A DNA stretch of 64,000 nucleotides from an uncultured Lachnospiraceae bacterium (lineage in GTDB: Bacteria; Bacillota; Clostridia; Lachnospirales; Lachnospiraceae), in contig CAJUQJ010000009.1 of assembly GCA_910588215.1 (NCBI GenBank), positions 74,003-138,002 on the forward strand. The letters run 5' to 3'. Of this stretch, positions 26,665 to 34,978 are shown piece after piece (position 1 is the stretch's first letter; each line of letters begins with the position of its first letter). Under the pieces are notes generated by a model. The model was given only the letters and a program-made list of their open reading frames with translations, ran no database searches and was not told the DNA's origin. Both the position numbers and the translations under genes were made by a program.

Positions 26665-27978
26665 TTATATTTTATCATAATGATATTTTTTAAGCACCTG
26701 TCCGAACATCAGACAGATCAATGTCCCCACAGTACCCAGAAGAAACATCACCATAGCCGCGCCGGATCCCTTGCCTGCACCAAACAATCTCACTAACCCA
26801 CCATCCATAGCCGCCTGTGCCATCAACGGCTCGCAGACCTGGTCCACCAGGAAACCGCCGAGGAAAAAGCCCACCGGAATCGTAAAGAACTGCAACGTAT
26901 TCCTGCAGGAATAGACTCTGCCCTGCATCTCGACCGGAATGCTGGCCCGCAAGATCACATCCAGATTAGCGTTCATTATGGGGACCGGAAGCCAGCCGAT
27001 CAGCTGTCCCAGACACCACAACACCGGTGTACGCGTAAAAGCCAGCAGGAAGTTTTCCATGCTAAGCGATACCAACATGGTGAGATAGATCACCCGCACC
27101 CTGTCCTTCGGCTTTCTCATAAAAGTCGCCAGCAAACTGCCGATCAGCATCGCCACACCCGCCGTGGAAGTGACAAGCCCCAACGCCATCTCGCCTCCCT
27201 GCGGTGAAGGCAGGATTAAGGCCGGCAGCACCGCATCGAATGCAGATGCCACCAGATTCACACCTGCCAGAAACAGGATCAATGTAAATACCAGGCTATT
27301 TTCCTTCAAAAATACAAGACCGCTTCTGGCTGATAGGAGCAGGGACTCCCGCTCCTCATGGTTTCTATTCCGAATCTTCGGAAGCCTGACCCCAAACAGC
27401 AGCGTCAGAAAAGCAACCGCAAAAGTTCCCAGATCCGCCGCTATGACCAGATTCATCCCAAACAGGGAATAAAGTGTCGTGGCCAGCACCGGATTCAAGA
27501 TCGTGATCAGAGAATTAGAAAAAGATCGCATACCACTGGTCTTCTGGTAATGCTTCTTCGGGATGATCAGCGTCATCGCTACATCCCCCGCCGGCTGCTG
27601 AAGCGTATTCATCAGACCGTTCAACACATTCAGCAGATAAAGATGCCCCGGTGCCAACAGATCTTCTTTCAACAATACAAATACCACCAGGGTGCTGCCG
27701 GCCGCCAGTGTATCGCATACGAGCATCACCTTTTTCTTATCCCATCTGTCACTGAGCGCACCGGCAAAAATGCTCATCATCACATAAGGCGCATAAGTAC
27801 AGATGGAAAGCAGCGCCGTCTGCAAAGCCGATCCCGTCTTCTCATACAGCCACAGCGTCAGCGCAAAAGCCGTCATGCTGCTCCCCAGCTGTGACAGCGA
27901 CTGTGTGCTCCATAACGCCAAAAATGTCCTTAATTCTTTGCAGGTTGTCTTAAAACTTATCTTAATTGATTCTTTCAT
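26665..27978 (-). CDS. MFS transporter, drug-efflux type
   Basis: The 437-residue membrane protein has about twelve hydrophobic segments. It carries the MFS loop motif GALSDRWDKKKVML between segments 2 and 3 and resembles the macrolide/tetracycline-type efflux branch by its opening ALWSTQSLSQLGSSMTAFALTLWLYEKTGS. The ribosome binding site is AAGGAG at about 27990. Upstream are a strong promoter, a translated-looking 12-codon leader and a hairpin, an arrangement seen in drug-inducible resistance genes. No drug specificity can be read. Confidence 0.85.
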   Translation of the reverse strand: MKESIKISFKTTCKELRTFLALWSTQSLSQLGSSMTAFALTLWLYEKTGSALQTALLSICTYAPYVMMSIFAGALSDRWDKKKVMLVCDTLAAGSTLVVFVLLKEDLLAPGHLYLLNVLNGLMNTLQQPAGDVAMTLIIPKKHYQKTSGMRSFSNSLITILNPVLATTLYSLFGMNLVIAADLGTFAVAFLTLLFGVRLPKIRNRNHEERESLLLSARSGLVFLKENSLVFTLILFLAGVNLVASAFDAVLPALILPSPQGGEMALGLVTSTAGVAMLIGSLLATFMRKPKDRVRVIYLTMLVSLSMENFLLAFTRTPVLWCLGQLIGWLPVPIMNANLDVILRASIPVEMQGRVYSCRNTLQFFTIPVGFFLGGFLVDQVCEPLMAQAAMDGGLVRLFGAGKGSGAAMVMFLLGTVGTLICLMFGQVLKKYHYDKI

Positions 27979-28043
27979 TTTAACTTTGCTCCTTTATCAC
28001 GAAAATATTAGTTTACATAATGTCTACAAATATTTTGAGCAAA

Positions 28044-28217
28044 GTCTGAGGACCAGTATTCCGTACCGGGATGCGGTCAGACGATCACATCAAAGTCCAT
28101 ATCTCCACACAGTGTCCTCATACTCTGCATGGAGCTTCTGCAACAGCCAAAAACATAGTCTCTTCCTCCTCTTTATGATAATAGTGTTATTGTACGGAAA
28201 TCCATTTTATCTGTCAA
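28044..28217 (-). promoter_or_regulatory. promoter and leader region of the MFS pump gene
   Basis: On the minus strand TTGACA (28212-28217), 17 bp, TACAAT (28189-28194) is followed by a short leader ORF (28118-28156) and then by a hairpin. Its outer arms are GTCTGA (minus-strand 28082-28077) and TCAGAC (28049-28044), with an inner stem around the loop GTACC. The pump's start codon lies 66 bp further on. This would suit ribosome-stalling control of pump translation. Confidence 0.6.
28118..28156 (-). CDS. leader peptide MFLAVAEAPCRV
   Basis: A 12-codon reading frame with the ribosome binding site GAGGAGG 8 bases before its ATG lies between the MFS promoter and the MFS gene. Its strong ribosome binding site and the hairpin just after it suggest a regulatory leader rather than a functional protein. 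It resembles no leader I know by sequence. Confidence 0.5.
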   Translation of the reverse strand: MFLAVAEAPCRV

Positions 28218-28375
28218 TGACATTTAAGATATATCCGTTTTCAACAGATTGCACTTAAAAAATACCACGTCATGCATAGAAAATACTTACAAGGTTACTC
28301 TAATGTTGTATGATAGGAGTAGACTTTGTTCTATTGGGCTTCTTACACATCGCAGATGATGGGAAAGGAAAAACT

Positions 28376-28609
28376 ATGAACCAACACAAAAAAGATAAGA
28401 TTTCGGAACATTTACGAACAATAGCCGAACAGGAAGGCATATCGGAACACGACGTCCGGAATGAGATTGCCTACGCGGTTTCCCTTGCCCTAAAAAGCAG
28501 CGATCCCAACGTCCAAAACCTTTGGAAGAAAATTCCCTGTAAAGGCGCCAGCCCTACTATTGAAGAAATCATAGATTTTATAGCAACCGGTATCGCGACA
28601 CAGCATTAA
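28376..28609 (+). CDS. small protein resembling the Spo0A C-terminal domain
   Basis: The 77-residue product contains ISEHDVRNEIAYAVSLAL followed by IPCKGASPTIEEIIDFIA. This recalls the end of the Spo0A DNA-binding domain (a helix, then a KPTxxEFIxxIA segment) and matches a type of small protein I associate with Lachnospiraceae. It lacks the Spo0A recognition helix, so it may not bind DNA. The start at 28376 follows GGAAAGG at 7 bases. The stretch from 28610 to 28899 holds no other gene. Confidence 0.6.
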   Translation: MNQHKKDKISEHLRTIAEQEGISEHDVRNEIAYAVSLALKSSDPNVQNLWKKIPCKGASPTIEEIIDFIATGIATQH

Positions 28610-28713
28610 AAAACAACCTAATTTAACTTGATTCTTGATTTTTCATAACGAACTATATTTATAGTATTGTAGCGTATAAATCTGTTTCTATCTGTTTTAC
28701 TGCATAGTAATAA

Positions 28714-28784
28714 GGCTGTCGTAAACCCCGCTCATCTCACACTAACCTCATATTTATGTGAGAATATGCTATATTACGGCAGCC
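28714..28784. other. long intergenic hairpin
   Basis: GGCTGTCGTAA (28714-28724) pairs with TTACGGCAGCC (28774-28784) through one G-U, and an inner CTCATATTTATGTGAG segment can also fold. It has no T-tract. Its role is unknown; it lies between two convergent small regulatory genes. Confidence 0.5.
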
Positions 28785-28899
28785 ATACAAGATAAACGTC
28801 TTCTGCGCTGTTTTTGTAACAGCCCATATCGATCCACACATTTGCTGCACTTGCCAAACCACATCATCGTACAGCATCTGCGGATATCTGACCCGTTAT

Positions 28900-29235
28900 T
28901 TAATTTTTGATCATCTGCAGCATGTATGCAAATACCCGGTCTACAAATTGATTCTTCTGCTCTTTATTGCAGTTCGCCATGAAATAGTCCACATCAAACT
29001 CATTTTTCAGACAGCTACCTGTGATCAGATAAGTAGGATCAATCCCATATTTATGATACAAGATCAATAGCTTGTCCGCCGACAAGCCTGTAGCACCGGA
29101 TTCATATTTGCGATAATGCTCTTCCGATACACCAAGCGCCACGGCAATCTCCGCCTGTGTCCGGCCAAGACTAATCCTTGATTCCCTTAACCGTTTTCCT
29201 ACCTGAATGTTGGCTTCTTTCCTGTAATCATCCAT
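28900..29235 (-). CDS. XRE-family helix-turn-helix regulator
   Basis: The 111-residue protein has a Cro/C1-type helix-turn-helix at residues 10-65 (RLRESRISLGRTQAEIAVAL, VSEEHYRKYESG). It then has a short acidic C-terminal helix region. The start at 29235 has AAGGAGG 8 bases upstream. No phage or toxin partner is adjacent, so the target is unknown. Confidence 0.85.
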   Translation of the reverse strand: MDDYRKEANIQVGKRLRESRISLGRTQAEIAVALGVSEEHYRKYESGATGLSADKLLILYHKYGIDPTYLITGSCLKNEFDVDYFMANCNKEQKNQFVDRVFAYMLQMIKN

Positions 29236-29443
29236 GACTTTCACCTCCTTATAGAAAATCATAGCAATACGAAGCCAAAACATACAGAATATATATTACC
29301 CAACGTTCGGTTATTTTATGACCGGTTTCCTCTTCGATTCATTTTTTGACTAATATTGTAGGTTGATTTGGTATAAATGCACATCATATACGGAGAATAT
29401 CCTCTAAGTTACTTTGAACTGCCATATGCGTCGCCACCAAAAT

Positions 29444-29494
29444 AACCCCAGCATTTATACGGACTGTCATGAATCCGTTATAAATACTGGGGTT
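29444..29494 (-). terminator. terminator after tRNA-Val
   Basis: On the minus strand AACCCCAGTATTTATAACGGA pairs almost perfectly with the downstream arm ending GCTGGGGTT, followed by ATTTT. It lies just 3' of the tRNA gene. Confidence 0.75.
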
Positions 29495-29503
29495 ACATTA
29501 TCA

Positions 29504-29577
29504 TGGAAGCAATGGGGCTCGAACCCATGACCTCTCGCGTGTGAGGCGAACGCTCATCCCGGCTGAGCTATGCTTCC
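29504..29577 (-). tRNA. tRNA-Val (anticodon CAC)
   Basis: The minus strand folds as a full cloverleaf. The acceptor arms GGAAGCA and TGCTTCC pair, the D-stem is GCTC/GAGC, and the anticodon loop is CTCACAC with CAC at 34-36. The T-arm is ATGGG-TTCGAGC-CCCAT and A is the discriminator. CCA is not encoded. It has its own promoter (TTGCAT 29609-29614, TATAAT 29587-29592) and a terminator. Confidence 0.92.
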
Positions 29578-29586
29578 ATGCATTCT

Positions 29587-29614
29587 ATTATAGCACTATG
29601 GATCAAAAATGCAA
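29587..29614 (-). promoter_or_regulatory. tRNA-Val promoter
   Basis: TTGCAT and a perfect TATAAT with a 16-bp spacer, closely resembling the tRNA-Pro promoter at 54082-54110. Confidence 0.7.
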
Positions 29615-29628
29615 TAACTTTATAAGAT

Positions 29629-31656
29629 TTACAGCCGTTTTGCCTTTAACTCACAATCTCCCTTGCCAAAGACGTTACTGCCTTTTTTGATAAAAACCGG
29701 AATCGTGCTTAATGGTGCATCTGCTTTTACCGTTTGTCCTCCTTCATACTCCTTTCCGGTTGTATAGTCAATCCAATGCTCTTCTTTCGGAAGGTAAACG
29801 GTACGGCTACGTTGCCCGGCATTAAGAACCGGAGCCACCAGCACATCCGGTCCGTAAAAATACTCGTCTTCTGTATCCCAGCAGACCGGATCATCCGGGT
29901 ACATATAGAAAAGTGTCCGCATGACCGGAGTTCCCTTTCTGTGCGCTTCTTCCATGATTCTTCTTGTATATGGCCTCATCTGTTCTCTTAATTCCATATA
30001 TTTTTTACAAATACCATAAACTTCTTCTCCATAACTCCATACTTCATTCGCCGCACCAGAACAGCAAGTTGCTCCTCCCGTAGTTCCATATTGCGGTTGT
30101 CTTGGTTCTCTGTCACCATGAAGACGCATGACCGGGCAAAAAGCGCCCCACTCAAACCAACGCGCAAACAGTTCTCTGAACTTCGGGTCATCCGGATCTC
30201 CGCCATGGAATCCCCCTATATCTGTTGTCCACCACGGAATCCCTGCAATTCCCATATTCAACCCTGCTGCTAGCTGATTCCTCATGCTTTCAAAACTTGA
30301 TGCAATATCTCCTGACCAGACAAGCGCCCCATACCTCTGGCTGCCTGCCCATGCGCACCTGAGAAGATTCACGATATTCTTCTGTCCTTCTCTTTCCATT
30401 CCTTCATAGAAAGTCTTTGCGTAGTCAACCGGATAAATATTCCCGATCCGGAGGTTTGTACCTATATGATAACGATAATTATCAAAATCATATGCCGTAT
30501 ATTCAGGTTCTGCCTCATCTAACCAGAATACTTTGATCCCTTTATCATAATAATTCTGTTTAACTTTGCCCCAGACGTATTCTCTTGCTCCCGGATCAGT
30601 CGCATCAAAATGAATCGTAGCTCCCTGAAAGTCCAGCCCTACACGAACCCCTCGATCAGTACTGATCAGATATCCTTTTTCCAGCATTTCCTCATAATTC
30701 TCACTGGTTTTATCTACTGTCGGCCAGACAGATACCATTAATTCAATTCCCATCTTCTGTAATTCCCGAACCATAGCATCAGGATCAGGCCAATATACCG
30801 GATCAAATTTCCATTCCCCCTGCTTTGGCCAGTGAAAGAAATCAATGACGATCAGGTCGATCGGCAGATTCCTTCTCTTGTATTCTCTCGCCACTTCCAG
30901 AAGTTCTTCCTGCGTCTGATAACGGAGTTTGCACTGCCAGAAACCCAGCCCATATTCCGGCATCATAGGAACCTTTCCGGCCACTGCCGCATATGCCTCT
31001 ACAATTTCTGCCGGTGTATCTCCCGCCACTACCCAATAATCTAATATTTTGGTAGAATATGCTTCAAAACTCATGATATTCTTTCCAAACACTGCGCGCC
31101 CCACACCCGGATTATTCCATAAAAATCCATACCCCAGAGACGAAATGGCAAAAGGTACACTTGCCTGTGAATTACGATGTGCCAATTCCAAATCTAAACC
31201 TTTCAGATTCAGATAAGGCTGCTGATACTGCCCCATTCCATAGATCCTTTCATCTCTGTCCACAGATTCAAATCTCATAGTCAGATGATGATCTCCTCCC
31301 GGTATTGGCTTAAACTCTCGTGCCTCCACTTCAATCGCACTGCATTTTCTATCCAGTACATCTCTCCGGTTTCTGCAATATTCTTCTAAGAGCAGTTTAC
31401 CATCCGAATTATAGATCATGATCTTACCAAACTTTGTTATTTCAGCACATATTTTACCATTAACGATCCTGGCTCCCTGCTTTGTATATGTAATTTCACA
31501 GTCACTGTTTCCCCTCTCAAGCAATGCCCAGTTTTCCTCCGGCATCCTATGCTCTTTTGTAGCACGAACCCGAAGCGCATTCGCTCCCCACGGCTCTATC
31601 CACACTTCTTCCTTATCATAATGAAAGATCAGTCTTTCCTTTTTTATATCCAGCAT
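29629..31656 (-). CDS. GH31 alpha-xylosidase/alpha-glucosidase, second copy
   Basis: The 675-residue enzyme has the same architecture as the GH31 enzyme at 17617: beta-sandwich (IYGMGQYQQPYLNLKG), catalytic barrel with FWLDEAEPEY (nucleophile) and VWSGDIAS (acid). Blocks such as LELAHRNSQASVPF and MMPEYGLGFWQCKLRY are identical between the two. No signal peptide is seen. It closes an ABC-transporter operon, 28 bp after the second permease gene, so it probably hydrolyses the imported oligosaccharide. An alpha-xyloside such as isoprimeverose, or an alpha-glucoside, is plausible but not shown. Confidence 0.9.
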   Translation of the reverse strand: MLDIKKERLIFHYDKEEVWIEPWGANALRVRATKEHRMPEENWALLERGNSDCEITYTKQGARIVNGKICAEITKFGKIMIYNSDGKLLLEEYCRNRRDVLDRKCSAIEVEAREFKPIPGGDHHLTMRFESVDRDERIYGMGQYQQPYLNLKGLDLELAHRNSQASVPFAISSLGYGFLWNNPGVGRAVFGKNIMSFEAYSTKILDYWVVAGDTPAEIVEAYAAVAGKVPMMPEYGLGFWQCKLRYQTQEELLEVAREYKRRNLPIDLIVIDFFHWPKQGEWKFDPVYWPDPDAMVRELQKMGIELMVSVWPTVDKTSENYEEMLEKGYLISTDRGVRVGLDFQGATIHFDATDPGAREYVWGKVKQNYYDKGIKVFWLDEAEPEYTAYDFDNYRYHIGTNLRIGNIYPVDYAKTFYEGMEREGQKNIVNLLRCAWAGSQRYGALVWSGDIASSFESMRNQLAAGLNMGIAGIPWWTTDIGGFHGGDPDDPKFRELFARWFEWGAFCPVMRLHGDREPRQPQYGTTGGATCCSGAANEVWSYGEEVYGICKKYMELREQMRPYTRRIMEEAHRKGTPVMRTLFYMYPDDPVCWDTEDEYFYGPDVLVAPVLNAGQRSRTVYLPKEEHWIDYTTGKEYEGGQTVKADAPLSTIPVFIKKGSNVFGKGDCELKAKRL

Positions 31657-31684
31657 ACCTCATCCTCCTCCGGCTAAACTCACA

Positions 31685-32533
31685 TCATCCTTTGACTGCA
31701 CCGCTTGTCATACCGCTTACAATATATTTCTGCATAAAAATAAATATTAACGCCACCGGAATAATGGTCACTACAGCAAACGCCGTCAGATAACTCCATT
31801 TTGTTCCATACTGACCCATAAAGTTAAAAATCCCCGCTGTGATCGGACGTTTTTCCTGATCTAAAATAAACGTCATTCCATATGCAAGGTCTCCCCATGC
31901 ATAAAGGAAGGAAAAAATCGCACAGACCATAACTCCCGGTTTAGCAATCGGAATCAATATCCTAATAAAAGCGGTAAATTTATTACATCCATCCAAATAA
32001 GCTGCTTCCTCCAAATCCTTCGGTATAGATGAAAAATAGTTCTTCAATATCAGTACCGAGAAAGGGATTCCTATCGTCGCATCCGCCAATACGGCCGCAA
32101 CCCATGTATTATATACATGCATATTTTTAAACATGATAAACATAGGTGTTAAAAGTACTGATACCGGAAGCATCTGTGTAACTAAAAACGATAACAGCAT
32201 GACTTTCCGTCCCTTGAAATGATACTTCGCAATCCCATAAGAAGCCGGCACTGCCAACACAACTGCGATCGCAGTAGCTCCAACCGATATCAGGAAACTG
32301 TTCGCAAAGGACCGGAACATATTGAAATCACCGGTTTCCACCTGCGCCGCATAAGATTTTGAATTAAGAACATGCGGATAGAAAGTCGGCGGATTCTGAA
32401 ATATTTCCTGTTCTGTCTTTAGAGAAGTAATAAGCGCCCAATAAAGCGGAAACAGAAGAACACCTAATAGCACTACCGAAACAATACTAAACAGGATATT
32501 CTTTTTTGTTGCTAATCTCTTTTCCTCATCCAT
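31685..32533 (-). CDS. sugar ABC transporter permease, MalG-like (CUT1)
   Basis: The 282-residue protein has six hydrophobic segments and the EAA loop (LEEAAYLDGCNKFTAFIRILIP) that contacts the ATPase. Its ATG shares one base with the stop codon of the upstream permease gene (TAATG), so the two are translationally coupled. No ATPase gene is present in the cluster; a shared MsmK-type ATPase encoded elsewhere is the usual solution in this group. Confidence 0.94.
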   Translation of the reverse strand: MDEEKRLATKKNILFSIVSVVLLGVLLFPLYWALITSLKTEQEIFQNPPTFYPHVLNSKSYAAQVETGDFNMFRSFANSFLISVGATAIAVVLAVPASYGIAKYHFKGRKVMLLSFLVTQMLPVSVLLTPMFIMFKNMHVYNTWVAAVLADATIGIPFSVLILKNYFSSIPKDLEEAAYLDGCNKFTAFIRILIPIAKPGVMVCAIFSFLYAWGDLAYGMTFILDQEKRPITAGIFNFMGQYGTKWSYLTAFAVVTIIPVALIFIFMQKYIVSGMTSGAVKG

Positions 32534-33432
32534 TATTCTTCCTCCCCGCTTGTTGTGACTTTAATATAGAAAATACCGACTACCAACAAGATTGCCAACA
32601 GGACATTGGCAACAGCAGAACCCTTACTGTACTTAAACATTTCAAATGACAGCTTATAAGAATAAGTCGATAACATATGAGTTGAATTCACCGGGCCGCC
32701 GCTTGTCATGACATATACCAGATCATATACTTTAAAAGTATAGATAAAGCCAAGAATCAACACCGATTCGATCGTTGGCTTTAATAGCGGGAGTGTAATG
32801 TTAAAGAATGTCTGTATCTTATTGGCTCCATCGATAGACGCGCTCTCATACAGTTCTTTCGGAATTGTTGTGAGCCCGGTCGAGATCAGTATCATGTTAA
32901 ATGGAATCCCAATCCACACATTCGCACATATCAAAGCAAACATAGCCGTTCCCGGAGTCGTCAGCCATTCAATATTATTATCGATCAAATGAAGACTTCT
33001 CAGAATAAAATTAATAACGCCAATGTCAGTTGCAAACAAAAGCTTGAACATTAATGCCGTAACCGTAATTGGTATCATCCATGGAACAAGCAAGATTCCT
33101 CTGATCGGTTTAGCCAGTGTAAATCTCTGGTTAAAGAAAAGTGCAAGGAGGAATCCGATCATAAACTGAAAAATCAGACATAGAATTGTATATTTAAGTG
33201 TATTGGATAATGAAGTCTTAAAAACACCGTCTATAAACAGTTCTGCGTAATTATCAAACATGATAAAATTTTTGGTTCCACGGACAAGATTCCCTGCATC
33301 TACATCCTGAAAACTTAAAATGATATTGCGTATGATCGGATAACCAACAAATATCAGCATATACAGAAATGCCGGAAAAACAAACAACATTCCTGCATTC
33401 TCGTACCGGAACATCTTCTTGAGCTTCTTCAT
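32533..33432 (-). CDS. sugar ABC transporter permease, MalF-like (CUT1)
   Basis: The 299-residue protein has six hydrophobic segments and the EAA loop (ELYESASIDGANKIQTFFNITLP). The start at 33432 (MKKLKKMFRYENAG) is chosen because AAGGAGG lies 9 bases upstream; a longer in-frame start at 33513 would begin within 3 bp of the preceding stop and has no ribosome binding site. It pairs with the MalG-like permease to form the membrane channel for the sugar brought by the binding lipoprotein encoded just upstream. Confidence 0.93.
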   Translation of the reverse strand: MKKLKKMFRYENAGMLFVFPAFLYMLIFVGYPIIRNIILSFQDVDAGNLVRGTKNFIMFDNYAELFIDGVFKTSLSNTLKYTILCLIFQFMIGFLLALFFNQRFTLAKPIRGILLVPWMIPITVTALMFKLLFATDIGVINFILRSLHLIDNNIEWLTTPGTAMFALICANVWIGIPFNMILISTGLTTIPKELYESASIDGANKIQTFFNITLPLLKPTIESVLILGFIYTFKVYDLVYVMTSGGPVNSTHMLSTYSYKLSFEMFKYSKGSAVANVLLAILLVVGIFYIKVTTSGEEE

Positions 33433-33515
33433 GAAGCACACCTCCTTCAGGGTATAAAATAACTGCCACACAGAATATAATGTGTAAATCTCTGCGTGGC
33501 AGCTATCTCTCAATT

Positions 33516-34835
33516 CTATTTTACGATACCATCAATTGTTGCCTGTGCCTGCGCTGCCGCATCTTCCGGTGTTGCCGTTCCCGTGATCACCTGATTGAAT
33601 GCCAGTGAGATTGCATCAGATACGCTCGGCCATTCAGCCAGCGGGCCTCTTGGCATTGCGTAATTCAGTTCTTCAACAAATGGCTGATAAGGAGAATCTG
33701 CTTCAAACTGATTCTCTGCAATCGACTTATCCGCAGAGATGTACCCAAATTTATCCATCATGAATTTCACCTTCTCTTCAGATGTCGCATAAGCCAAGAA
33801 ATCTAAAGCGCCTTCTACGTTTCCGCCATTGATCACTGCATAGTTCTCTCCTCCAAGTACAGACGAATATTCGGAATCCTTCGGAATCAGGGTTACTTTC
33901 CAGTTCAAATCCGGAGCCTCAGACTGCATAGTGGGAATCTGCCATGGTCCATTCTCCATCATTGCCACATTACCTGCAATAAACTGATTCATAACATCAC
34001 CCTGCGTCCAGTTAATACATTCTTTGCTCATAACCCCTTCATTGATCAGACTCTGAATAAATGACAAAGCTCTGATACCGTTTTCATTATTGATATCATA
34101 AGAGGTAGCTCCTGTTGACCAAAGCCATGGAACAAAGTTGAATGTTCCTTCTTCATTCTGTACACTGCAAAGCGCAAGTCCTGTAACGCTGTCAGTTGTC
34201 AGTGCCTTTGCCGCAGCCATTAATTCATCCCAGGTAGTCGGAACTTCACAGCCTGCCTCGCTCAGCATATCCTCATTATAATACAGTGCCAGACAATTTA
34301 CCCCGAACGGCACACCATACAGTTTACCGTCTACTGTACAGGAGTTTACGGTTCCTTCATAATAATTTCCAACATCAAATTTTCCGGTTATATCCTCGAA
34401 AATTCCCATCTCCACATAAGATGCGTGGTCCGGGGAATCCAGAATGGCAATATCCGGCAGTTCATCGGCCGATGCCCCAATGGATAATTGCTTCTTAAAA
34501 TCTGCAAAGGGCACATATTTAGCCGTAACTTCATAATTGCTTTGTGATGCGTTATACTCCTGAATGACTTGATCCAATGCAACCTGATGTCCTTCCGTCT
34601 CCCAATAATACCAGATTGTTACTGCCTCTGCTGCACCGGCTGACTCTGTTTCCGATGCCGACTCCTCTGCCACGCCTTCATCCACTGCTGCTTCTTCCTC
34701 TGCTGTTTCGCTTTCTGTTGTTCCTGTATCAGCTGCTGCAGAATCTTCAGTACTTCCTGATGCTCCACATCCTGTGATCAAACTTGCAGTCATCGCTAAA
34801 GCTGCAAATAATGCGGTTATTTTTTTCCTTTTCAT
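33516..34835 (-). CDS. extracellular sugar-binding lipoprotein of the ABC transporter
   Basis: The 439-residue protein begins with a lipoprotein signal (KRKKITALFAALAMTASL, then ITGC as the lipobox). An acidic Ser/Thr/Glu-rich linker of about 50 residues follows, then the family 1 solute-binding domain (TIWYYWETEGHQ onward). It would be anchored outside the membrane and deliver oligosaccharide to the two permeases downstream. GGAGGAGAGG precedes the ATG. The gap of 143 bp from the response regulator gene probably holds the operon promoter activated by that regulator. Confidence 0.94.
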   Translation of the reverse strand: MKRKKITALFAALAMTASLITGCGASGSTEDSAAADTGTTESETAEEEAAVDEGVAEESASETESAGAAEAVTIWYYWETEGHQVALDQVIQEYNASQSNYEVTAKYVPFADFKKQLSIGASADELPDIAILDSPDHASYVEMGIFEDITGKFDVGNYYEGTVNSCTVDGKLYGVPFGVNCLALYYNEDMLSEAGCEVPTTWDELMAAAKALTTDSVTGLALCSVQNEEGTFNFVPWLWSTGATSYDINNENGIRALSFIQSLINEGVMSKECINWTQGDVMNQFIAGNVAMMENGPWQIPTMQSEAPDLNWKVTLIPKDSEYSSVLGGENYAVINGGNVEGALDFLAYATSEEKVKFMMDKFGYISADKSIAENQFEADSPYQPFVEELNYAMPRGPLAEWPSVSDAISLAFNQVITGTATPEDAAAQAQATIDGIVK

Positions 34836-34978
34836 TCCTCTCCTCCTTTAAATCCTTTTTCATAGTTAGTGTTCTTCTTGATGAATCCATCATACTGCTT
34901 TTTATTCCTTCCCAAAACGGTAAAAAAGTGAAAAAGGATAAATAATCTAAGCTAACCGTACTGATCCGTCACATCGAT

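Noticed and set aside
29444..29494. The hairpin as part of a riboswitch
   Set aside because: It lies directly 3' of the tRNA-Val gene and is adequately explained as its terminator.
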